A stretch of 33,282 nt of DNA. It comes from DSWT01 sp035415725. Its GTDB lineage: Bacteria > Chloroflexota > Anaerolineae > B4-G1 > SLSP01. Positions 15,845-22,467 of the stretch are shown here, in pieces (position 1 is the first letter of the stretch; the number at the start of each line of letters is the position of its first letter). Position numbers and translations under genes: made by a program. The notes beneath the pieces are model-generated. The model had not been told where the DNA came from, ran no database searches, and saw only the letters and a list, made by a program, of their open reading frames with translations. The DNA lies in NCBI GenBank assembly GCA_035415725.1, contig DAOOGN010000042.1, positions 1-33,282 on the forward strand, read 5' to 3'.

Positions 15845-17008
15845 CTAGAGGCTGGCGACGCCGTCAGCAGGATGTGTCACATAGACCGCCGGACATTTCC
15901 CGCAACGCGCCTCGTACACTTCCGTAATATGCGTCTGGAACTCGGCGACGGATTCCTCGGCGACCAACGCGATGGTACAACCACCGAAGCCCGCGCCGGT
16001 CAAACGTGCTCCGTAACAGCCCGGCACTTCCATGGCGGCTTCGACCAACACATCCAACTCCGGCACGCTCACTTCATAGTCATCGCGCAAACTGCGATGC
16101 CCTTCCACCATCAACGCGCCGGCGGTATCGATGTCCCCGCTGTAGAGCGCCCGCGCAAAACGCAGGACCCGGTCGTTCTCCGTAACAACATGCCGCGCGC
16201 GACGATACACCACGTCAGGCAGTCCCCGGCCAAAACGCTCCAGATTGCGCAACGAGACGTCCCGCAAAGCCATGACATCCGGCACATAGGCTTGCAGATG
16301 GGTCACCGCCTGCTCGCACTGCGCCCGACGCACATTATATTCCGAAGCTGCCAGCGAGCGACGCACCAAACTGTCGGCGACGACGATGGCAACACCCTCC
16401 GGCATAGGGAAATAGCGTCGATCCAGCGAGCGGGAATCCAACATCATCGCGTGGCCGGCTTTACCGCATGCGCTGATCATCTGATCCATAATGCCGCAAT
16501 TCACACCCACGTACTGGTTCTCCGCTTTCTGACACAGCAGCGCCAGATCGGGCAAGGCGATGTCGAACTGCCCCAGGGTTGTCCACGCAAAGGCAAACGC
16601 CAGCTCAATCGCCGCCGAGGAGGACATTCCCGCGCCCACAGGCACATCAGAGGTCAAAACCGCGTTGATGTTGGACGGCTGCAGACCCCGCTCCAAAAAG
16701 GCCCAGACAATCCCTTTGGGGTAGTCGGACCACCCGCCCACCGAAGCCGGTACTTGAGCGACAGAGAACACGACCTCATCGTCGTTCATATCTACGGCGC
16801 GTATCGTCGTCCACGGCTCCGCAGCCGGCCCGACTGCCAGCCATGCCGCCTGATCGACGGCGACCGGCAGCACGAAACCGTCGTTGTAATCGGTATGTTC
16901 GCCGATGAGGTTGACCCGTCCCGGCGCGCGCACGACAAGCTGTGGCGACTGCTGAAAACGTGCGGCGTAAGCGCGTGCTACTTTGCGGTACAATTCGTGT
17001 TCGGCCAT
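15845..17008 (-). CDS. galK: Galactokinase (GHMP family)
   Basis: Phosphorylates galactose to galactose-1-phosphate with ATP, the first step of the Leloir pathway. 387 residues with this start. The signature 'RAPGRVNLIGEHTDYNDGFVLPVA' is at the N-terminus; GHMP motif 2 is 'PVGAGMSSSAAIELA'; 'GVNCGIMDQMISACGKAGHAMMLDSRSL' holds the catalytic Asp region; the C-terminal GHMP motif is 'GARLTGAGFGGCTIALV'. A TTG at 17029 would add seven residues, but AGGAGG lies within that extension, six bases before the ATG at 17006-17008, so I use the ATG. No other gal gene is nearby. It is 89 bp upstream of ald in the same direction, so read-through is possible. Confidence 0.94.
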   Translation of the reverse strand: MAEHELYRKVARAYAARFQQSPQLVVRAPGRVNLIGEHTDYNDGFVLPVAVDQAAWLAVGPAAEPWTTIRAVDMNDDEVVFSVAQVPASVGGWSDYPKGIVWAFLERGLQPSNINAVLTSDVPVGAGMSSSAAIELAFAFAWTTLGQFDIALPDLALLCQKAENQYVGVNCGIMDQMISACGKAGHAMMLDSRSLDRRYFPMPEGVAIVVADSLVRRSLAASEYNVRRAQCEQAVTHLQAYVPDVMALRDVSLRNLERFGRGLPDVVYRRARHVVTENDRVLRFARALYSGDIDTAGALMVEGHRSLRDDYEVSVPELDVLVEAAMEVPGCYGARLTGAGFGGCTIALVAEESVAEFQTHITEVYEARCGKCPAVYVTHPADGVASL

Positions 17009-17106
17009 AAGTCCTCCTGAATTGAACAACGAGTAGACAGTCTATTTCAGACGGTAAACGGGGGACTCCCCTGGCGGGTATAATGCAAATTATTGGGAAG
17101 TGCTCG

Positions 17107-17163
17107 GCCCGGTCTCTGACCGCGCCCACCTGTGCCCGGCGGTGGCACGGTCGCAGACCGGCC
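17107..17163. repeat. Imperfect inverted repeat upstream of galK
   Basis: Arms at about 17107-17126 and 17143-17163 (ccggtct..gaccg.gcc against ggc.cggtc..agaccgg) pair with two or three mismatches around a short loop. It lies in the 245-bp gap between the gene at 17254 and galK and could be a terminator for the former or an operator for galK. No T tract is visible on the minus strand. The rest of the gap shows nothing I can call. Confidence 0.35.
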
Positions 17164-17253
17164 ACCGCTCTTCAGGCACCATTGTCAGATGAATGTCTTC
17201 TTTTTTCCAATAATCTGTTTTATGCCCTACCCTGTCTGTTGTCTACCATGTAC

Positions 17254-18894
17254 TTATATATCCGTTTCCGGCAAGATGCCGCTGTGGGCTAATAGCGTCA
17301 GGACATGCGCGCGGTCGGCGGCGCGGATGAGCGCCATCCCGCCGCCAAGCGACTCGCGGATGAAACGTCGTAGCGCCGGCTGTTCCAACACGGTCGGATC
17401 GGGGGTGCGCAACAGCCACACCTGTTCCAACCGTACCGGCTCGCCGCCGCGATAGGCCCGCTCAATCGCCGTGCGCAGATATGCAGGCAGGGAGCGTGCG
17501 GTCGTCTCCTCCAGAAACGCCACAATCCGCTCCACTGTAATCCGCTGCTGACGCGCCAGGGCCAGAGAAGTGGGAGTGAGTCGGTAACGATAGCCGTTAT
17601 CCCACCCCAGCGGTTGCGCAATACGATGCGCTTGAAAGTGTGCGTAGCGCCGACGCAACGGTATCACCAGCACACCATCCTCGCTCAGGCGCAGTACCGG
17701 CGGTTCAGGCAGGGTCAGCGGAACGTCGGATTGTAATAATGCCGCGCCGGCTGTGTTTAAGCGGAACCATGTCGGTGGTGACGAGGGCACGCTTCCCCCT
17801 AGATCCACCAACCCCAACCAGGCCAACGGTCCGCTGAGCAAAAAGGCGATCAGCGCGCCTTCGACAGCGTCCCAAGCCTCCAGGCCACGCAAGGGTTTGT
17901 CGGTCGCTGCATCGCGCCACGCCCAGGCGTCATAATCGCCGTCGGTGCGCAGAAAATCAAGGTTTTGTTCACGCACGAAGGCAGTAAAATCTGCGAACGT
18001 GTACCACGTGTCAGGGGCACAATAACGCAACAGCTCAAGAAATGCCTGCCGTGTGGACAGCGGTTCGGCAGGCCAGCCGCGCAGCGGGTCGGGGCGCAGA
18101 GTAGGAACGGCGGCGAGATCGTTCCAGCGGGTGCTGTTCATCCACGCGCGGACCAGCGTGCCCCACTGCGCCCCGTTATCCGCTTGCAGCCACTTCAACG
18201 CCGGCTCAGGAACAAGCCGCATCTTCTCTTGCTCATCGCGGCGAATCCATCCCTGCTCTAGCGCCAGCGTTTCCAGGAACGTGCTGGCCTGCGGCACATG
18301 CATCCAGGCCTGCCGCTCATCTGGCGGGGTAGAGCGGATGGAATCCATTTGCCATACAGCCAACAAGGTCGCCAGATCGTCCGCCAGAACGTCGGTTCCG
18401 AGGGCTTGATGGGTGGGTGGTGCAGCCGGCAGTGGCGGCGACACCGTCAAGGGCGTCGGTTCGGGCATCCGCAGTCGCAGTTCCTCCGGGACGAACGCCA
18501 TTTCCACCTGGCCCGCAGGCCCCATGGTGAAGGCACGCTGCACCAGGCCCAGGTACCACAACTTTTCCAGCGGCGATACGGGGTCACGCCACAGTTCCTC
18601 ACGCTCCAGGCGACCCGGCCCCACAGCGCGGAGTTCGCCCCAGCAACGGGTGAAAATCGCCCACGGCAACGCCCCACCCCGCCGTAACAGAGCGTCCAGG
18701 GCGGCGCGGTCTGCATCGCCGAGGCTGGTCAGAACGCGCTCCACCGCGTCGGCGTGCTGCATGGCGTCGGCCAGTTCTGCCGCTACATCAGGTTTGCGTT
18801 CCGCGGTCAATGTAATCTCCCATTGCCGGGCGATCACGTACAGGCGAGCCACATCACTATCGAGCAGTGTTTGGTAAAGGGTGCGCAAGGCCAT
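17254..18894 (-). CDS. Helicase-associated (XPB/Ssl2 N-terminal-like) domain protein
   Basis: 546 residues from the ATG at 18894; a TTG at 18942 would add 16. Exact function not known. The N-terminal half has winged-helix-like segments ('LGDADRAALDALLRRGGALPWAIFTRCWGELRAVG', 'DPVSPLEKLWYLGLVQRAF'). The C-terminal part ('YRLTPTSLALARQQRITVERIVAFLEETT', then 'RLEQVWLLRTPDPTVLEQPALRRFI', ending 'ALIRAADRAHVLTLLAHSGILPE') matches the layout of the helicase-associated domain found with XPB-type helicases (PF13625-like). No Walker A or DEAH motif is present, so it is not a helicase itself. A DNA-binding or regulatory role beside an XPB-like helicase encoded elsewhere is inference. Ribosome binding site weak (ccggtga). 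Confidence 0.6.
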   Translation of the reverse strand: MALRTLYQTLLDSDVARLYVIARQWEITLTAERKPDVAAELADAMQHADAVERVLTSLGDADRAALDALLRRGGALPWAIFTRCWGELRAVGPGRLEREELWRDPVSPLEKLWYLGLVQRAFTMGPAGQVEMAFVPEELRLRMPEPTPLTVSPPLPAAPPTHQALGTDVLADDLATLLAVWQMDSIRSTPPDERQAWMHVPQASTFLETLALEQGWIRRDEQEKMRLVPEPALKWLQADNGAQWGTLVRAWMNSTRWNDLAAVPTLRPDPLRGWPAEPLSTRQAFLELLRYCAPDTWYTFADFTAFVREQNLDFLRTDGDYDAWAWRDAATDKPLRGLEAWDAVEGALIAFLLSGPLAWLGLVDLGGSVPSSPPTWFRLNTAGAALLQSDVPLTLPEPPVLRLSEDGVLVIPLRRRYAHFQAHRIAQPLGWDNGYRYRLTPTSLALARQQRITVERIVAFLEETTARSLPAYLRTAIERAYRGGEPVRLEQVWLLRTPDPTVLEQPALRRFIRESLGGGMALIRAADRAHVLTLLAHSGILPETDI

Positions 18895-19013
18895 TTTTTG
18901 ATCACCGGAAGAACGTCGCCTTTTAACGTTGGCATGTCGCAACGTACAAATTGATTATATCTATAGTGATAGAAGGCGCAACCTATCACTCGTCCCGTGA
19001 TTATAAACTAAGG

Positions 19014-19321
19014 GTAACTATTCAGCCACCCTTGCCAGTTGCAAACAGGACTTTGGGGAGGGCGCATAATAGGTTGACACTTCGGCTATAGACGCTGGCC
19101 CTCTCATCCCCCAACCCCCTTCTCCCCCGCCAGCGGGGAAGAAGGAGGCGAAAAAGAGGGGGTACACCCCCACCCAAAATCCCCCTTCCTGGGGGGAAGG
19201 GGGCAGGGGGAATGGGCTGATAGAAACTGTCATACAGAAGCACCTGGCATACCAAAGTCTACGCCAAACCTGGCATAGGGGATAAGTGGCTTCGTCAGGT
19301 TTACTAGCCTGAATAGATAAC
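19014..19321. repeat. Dispersed repeat family A, copy A3 (full length, with terminal inverted repeats)
   Basis: About 308 bp. The left end (GTAACTATTCAG, 19014-19025) and right end (CTGAATAGATAAC, 19309-19321) are imperfect inverted repeats matching at 11 of 13 positions. Internal blocks match copies A1, A2, A4 and A5. No coding capacity beyond chance frames. Size and ends are those of a miniature inverted-repeat element, but no partner transposase is visible here. Confidence 0.8.
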
Positions 19322-19325
19322 AATT

Positions 19326-19557
19326 AAGGTAACATTCGTCTGGACTGGACAGAATGTTCGTTGTCATTACAATAGGTCAATACCTGACTACCGGACTCAA
19401 GACTATCGGACTATTTTCAAGGAATTCATCATGAACCGGCGGTTCACCAACGGTTGAATGAAAACCTTTCACCATGCAGGACACACAGGACACAAAGAAT
19501 GTGTGCTTTTCTCTGTGAACTCTGGGTGCTCCATGGCTATTTTAGAGGAGGCAGCGC
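19326..19557. other. Leader region of iorA
   Basis: About 230 bp between repeat A3 and iorA. It contains a 7-bp perfect inverted repeat AACATTC/GAATGTT (19331-19337 and 19352-19358), a possible operator, and short 'gactaccggact/gactatcggact' repeats near 19386-19412. No convincing promoter hexamers were found by eye. The iorA ribosome binding site, GAGGAGG, lies at its end. Confidence 0.35.
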
Positions 19558-21366
19558 ATGAAGCGATTACTTTCCGGCAATGAAGCCTTTGCGCTAGGCG
19601 CGTGGGAGGCGGGGGTGCAATATGCTGTGGCATATCCGGGGACGCCCTCTACGGAGATTCTCGAAAATCTCGCCCGTTATCCCGGTGTGAAAGCGGAATG
19701 GGCCAGCAATGAAAAGGTGGCGCTCGATAACGCCATCGGCGCGTCGTTCGGCGGGGCACGCACCATCGCGGCCATGAAGCATGTCGGCGTGAATGTCGCC
19801 GCCGACAGCCTGATGTCGGTCTCGTACACGGGGGTGAAGGGCGGTCTGGTGCTGGTGAGCGCCGACGATCCCGGCACGTTCTCCTCGCAGAACGAGCAGG
19901 ACAACCGTCAGTACGCGCGTTTCGGCAAGTTCCCATGCTTCGATCCCGCCGATAGTGAAGAGGCCCGCCGTTTTATGGGAGTGGCGTTGGATGTCAGTGA
20001 ACAGTTCCAGACGTTGGTGTTGATGCGTTCGACGACGCGCCTTTCGCACTCCAAGTCCGCCGTGGAAGCGACAACGCCCGGCGCGCGCGAGTTCCAACCC
20101 CTCCCGCCGTTCACGCGCGAGGCCGAGATCACGCGCGTCATTCTGCCTGCCATCGCGCGGATGCGGCATCCCGTGATCGAGCAGCGATTGGTGGAAGTGG
20201 CGCAATGGAGTGAAACCACAGCCTTCGCGCAGGGCGTCAATCGCACCGACTGGGGCGACAAAGCGCTCGGCATCATCACCACGGGCATCGCCTACCAGTA
20301 CGCGCGCGAGGTCTTCCCCACAGCCTCCATTCTCAAGTTGGGGATGAGCTATCCTCTGCCGCTGCAAGCCATCCGCGACTTTGCGGCGCAGGTCGAGACA
20401 CTGATTGTCCTTGAGGAACTCGATCCCTTCATCGAAGAGCAACTCAAGGCCGCCAGCATCGCCGTCGCCCACGGCAAGGACATCTTCCCTCTCTGCGGCG
20501 AGTTGACGCTGGCGCAGGTGCGGCAAGGCGCCGTGAAAGCCGGGCTGATCGAGGATAACGAATTACGAATGACGCATGACGAATCACCGCTTACCGTTCC
20601 GGCACGACCGCCCGCACTGTGCCCCGGCTGTCCGCACCGCGCGTTCTTCTACACGCTGAGCCGCACCAAGCGCAAAGTCGTCCTCCCCGGCGACATCGGC
20701 TGTTATTCGATGGGGGCGCTGCCGCCCTTCGCGGCCATGGATATGTTGATCTCTATGGGCGCGAGCATCGGGATGGGACACGGGTTCAAGCAGGCAGGCG
20801 GGCAAGAGGGCGTCGTGGCCGTCATCGGCGACAGCACCTTCTTCCACGCCGGTATGGCGCCGCTCGCGTCTGCCGTCTACAACAAAGCGAACATCGTTAT
20901 TGCCGTGCTCGACAACCGCATTACCGCCATGACGGGGCAACAGCACCATCCCGGCACCGGCACCACCCTCCAGGGAGCAGAGAACAAGCCCATCGACATC
21001 GCTGAAGTCGTCCGCGCGCTGGGCGTCACCTACGTTGACGAAGTGGAAGCGTGGAATGTGAACGCGCTGAACCAGGCCTTGCGGGCGGCGTTGAAACACG
21101 AGGACGGTCCGGCGGTGCTCATCGTGCGCGGGGCGTGCGTCTTCACCCCGCATTTCCATGTCCAAACCCGCATGCAGGTCGATCTCGAAAAGTGCGTCGC
21201 CTGTGGTTCCTGCTTCCGCGTCGGCTGTCCTGCCATCCTCAAGAGCGAGGAGATCTATCCGACGAACCACAAGCCGAAGTCGTCGATTGACCCACTGCTG
21301 TGTACGGGCTGTACTGTCTGTATGCAAGTGTGTCCAACCCAGGCGATTGCGCCTATAAGCGAATGA
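19558..21366 (+). CDS. iorA: Indolepyruvate:ferredoxin oxidoreductase, alpha subunit
   Basis: Thiamine-pyrophosphate and iron-sulfur subunit of the enzyme that oxidatively decarboxylates aryl-2-oxoacids (from Trp, Phe, Tyr) to aryl-acyl-CoA while reducing ferredoxin. 602 residues. N-terminal pyrimidine-binding domain starts 'LLSGNEAFALGAWEAGVQYAVAYPGTPSTEI'. The TPP-binding region has 'PGDIGCYSMGALPPF', 'SIGMGHGF', 'VVAVIGDSTFFHAGM' and 'VLDNRITAMTGQQHHPGTG'. Two C-terminal cluster motifs are CVACGSCFRVGCP and CTGCTVCMQVCP. ATG start with GAGGAGG upstream. Oddities: a tandem heptanucleotide (20558-20585) lies in the linker before the TPP domain, and the last codons and stop fall in a 16-bp tandem repeat. 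Partner iorB is downstream, separated by an inserted small gene. Confidence 0.95.
   Translation: MKRLLSGNEAFALGAWEAGVQYAVAYPGTPSTEILENLARYPGVKAEWASNEKVALDNAIGASFGGARTIAAMKHVGVNVAADSLMSVSYTGVKGGLVLVSADDPGTFSSQNEQDNRQYARFGKFPCFDPADSEEARRFMGVALDVSEQFQTLVLMRSTTRLSHSKSAVEATTPGAREFQPLPPFTREAEITRVILPAIARMRHPVIEQRLVEVAQWSETTAFAQGVNRTDWGDKALGIITTGIAYQYAREVFPTASILKLGMSYPLPLQAIRDFAAQVETLIVLEELDPFIEEQLKAASIAVAHGKDIFPLCGELTLAQVRQGAVKAGLIEDNELRMTHDESPLTVPARPPALCPGCPHRAFFYTLSRTKRKVVLPGDIGCYSMGALPPFAAMDMLISMGASIGMGHGFKQAGGQEGVVAVIGDSTFFHAGMAPLASAVYNKANIVIAVLDNRITAMTGQQHHPGTGTTLQGAENKPIDIAEVVRALGVTYVDEVEAWNVNALNQALRAALKHEDGPAVLIVRGACVFTPHFHVQTRMQVDLEKCVACGSCFRVGCPAILKSEEIYPTNHKPKSSIDPLLCTGCTVCMQVCPTQAIAPISE
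20558..20585 (+). repeat. Four tandem heptanucleotides (ACGAATN) inside iorA
   Basis: acgaatt, acgaatg, acgcatg and acgaatc follow each other without gaps and encode the stretch 'NELRMTHDES' in the interdomain linker of IorA. Seven is not a multiple of three, so gain or loss of one unit would shift the reading frame. Confidence 0.85.
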
Positions 21367-21400
21367 AAGAATCAGCGAATGAAAGAATCAGCGAATAATA
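21358..21400 (+). repeat. 16-bp tandem repeat at the iorA 3' end
   Basis: agcgaatgaaagaatc occurs at 21358-21373 and 21374-21389, followed by a partial third unit. The first unit contains the stop codon of iorA. Its core GAATCAGCGAA is the reverse complement of the core of the 15-bp repeat at 21805-21849, so the two arrays bracket the four-helix-bundle gene as inverted repeats. Confidence 0.9.
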
Positions 21401-21413
21401 GCTGAGGTGAAGG

Positions 21414-21812
21414 ATGGAGTATGCGGAGTGGGAGAAAAACGTTCACGCAAGGATTAAAAAGGAGTCGATTTGGCAGTTTTTTGGCTACCGTAAAGCTTTG
21501 TTTGCCTATGAACTCGTTTGGCAAGACTGTGATATTTTGAATCTCGACATGAGAGGTAAAGCAGTTGCCCAACAGTTGATCCGCAGCGCAGGCTCTATGA
21601 GCGCAAACCTCGAAGAAGGACACGGACGAGGATACGGCAAACAGCGCGATTGGTTCCTCAAAGTTGCCATCGGTTCAGCGCGAGAAAGCAAAGGTTGGTA
21701 TTGGCGTGCTGAACACCTTCTGCCAAAAGATATCCTGGAGCAGCGATTGGCTCTGTTGGATGAAGTACTCGCACTCCTTGTTACTGAACTTCAACGTCAA
21801 CAACTTCGCTGA
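21414..21812 (+). CDS. Four-helix-bundle protein (23S rRNA IVS-encoded / bAvd family)
   Basis: 132 residues. Family hallmarks are visible: 'FFGYRKALFAYELVWQDCDIL', then 'AQQLIRSAGSMSANLEEGHGRGYGKQRDWFLKVAIGSARESKGWY' and two terminal helices rich in Leu, as in the PF05635 (23S rRNA intervening-sequence protein) group, whose relatives include the Avd accessory protein of diversity-generating retroelements. Those proteins form pentameric four-helix bundles that bind nucleic acid; the role of the free-standing ones is unknown. ATG start with 'gaggtgaagg' upstream. Its composition is visibly more AT-rich than iorA and iorB. It splits the iorAB pair and is bracketed by inverted minisatellites; its own stop (TGA) lies in the downstream array. 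This points to insertion of a module into the operon. No reverse transcriptase is present. Confidence 0.85.
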   Translation: MEYAEWEKNVHARIKKESIWQFFGYRKALFAYELVWQDCDILNLDMRGKAVAQQLIRSAGSMSANLEEGHGRGYGKQRDWFLKVAIGSARESKGWYWRAEHLLPKDILEQRLALLDEVLALLVTELQRQQLR

Positions 21813-21849
21813 TTCTCCATTCGCTGATTCTCCATTCGCTGATTCTCCA
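21805..21849 (+). repeat. Three perfect 15-bp tandem repeats before iorB
   Basis: ttcgctgattctcca is repeated at 21805, 21820 and 21835. The first copy supplies the stop codon of the four-helix-bundle gene, and the last abuts the ribosome binding site (ggagg) of iorB. Confidence 0.95.
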
Positions 21850-21859
21850 GGAGGACATA

Positions 21860-22450
21860 ATGATTAATCACATGAATTTTCTTTTCGTCGGCGTCGGCGG
21901 ACAAGGTGTACTCACCGCATCAGATATCGCCGCCCAAGTCGGACTGGACCTGGGCCTGGACGCGAAGAAGTCCGAAGTCCACGGATTCGCCCAGCGCGGC
22001 GGGGTGGTAGAAAGTCATGTCCGCTGGGCGCCGCGGGTGGGATCGCCCACATGCGAGGAAGGAACGGTGGACGTGCTGCTGTCGTTCGAGTTGCTGGAGG
22101 CTGCCCGTTGGATCGATTTCCTCAAACCCGGCGGTATCGTCATTGTCAATCGGCAGAAGATTATGCCGATGTCGGTGAGCGTCGGCAACGCCGTCTACCC
22201 CACCGAGGACGCCATTCTCACGGCCCTGCGCCAGAAGGCGAGTCAGGTCGTCGCCGTGGACGCATTGCCCCTGGCGGAGCAAGCGGGCAACCTCCGCACG
22301 GTAAACACGATCATGCTCGCGGCGCTGGCGACGCTGCTGGAAACCGACCCGGCAGTCTGGGAGACCGCCATACTGCGCCGCGTCCCGCCGCAGTATGCCG
22401 ATGTCAACAAAGTTGCCTTCAGATTGGGGCAGCAGGCAGCCCAGCCATAA
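21860..22450 (+). CDS. iorB: Indolepyruvate:ferredoxin oxidoreductase, beta subunit
   Basis: Second subunit of the aryl-2-oxoacid:ferredoxin oxidoreductase, homologous to the gamma domain of pyruvate:ferredoxin oxidoreductase and completing the heterodimer with IorA. 196 residues, family length. 'FLFVGVGGQGVLTASDIAAQVGLDLGLDAKKSEVHGFAQRGGVVESHVRW' is the diagnostic N-terminal block; 'TVDVLLSFELLEAARWIDFLKPGGIVIVN' and 'LPPQYADVNKVAF'-like ending ('VPPQYADVNKVAFRLG') also fit. ATG at 21860 with AGGAGG five bases upstream; a second ATG four codons later is possible. It is separated from iorA by 493 bp that hold the four-helix-bundle gene and its repeats. Confidence 0.94.
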   Translation: MINHMNFLFVGVGGQGVLTASDIAAQVGLDLGLDAKKSEVHGFAQRGGVVESHVRWAPRVGSPTCEEGTVDVLLSFELLEAARWIDFLKPGGIVIVNRQKIMPMSVSVGNAVYPTEDAILTALRQKASQVVAVDALPLAEQAGNLRTVNTIMLAALATLLETDPAVWETAILRRVPPQYADVNKVAFRLGQQAAQP

Positions 22451-22467
22451 CAGCTTTCCACGGCTTT

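Noticed and set aside
15830..17020. A 396-residue plus-strand frame over galK
   Set aside because: Antisense shadow; galK shows all GHMP motifs.
21860..22450. Possibility that the four-helix-bundle gene marks a diversity-generating retroelement
   Set aside because: No reverse transcriptase, template repeat or variable-repeat target gene is visible in the window.
22051..22467. N-terminal extension of the membrane glycosyltransferase frame over iorB
   Set aside because: The extension is iorB read in another frame, Arg/Gly-rich, and the first membrane helix begins right after the ATG at 22468.
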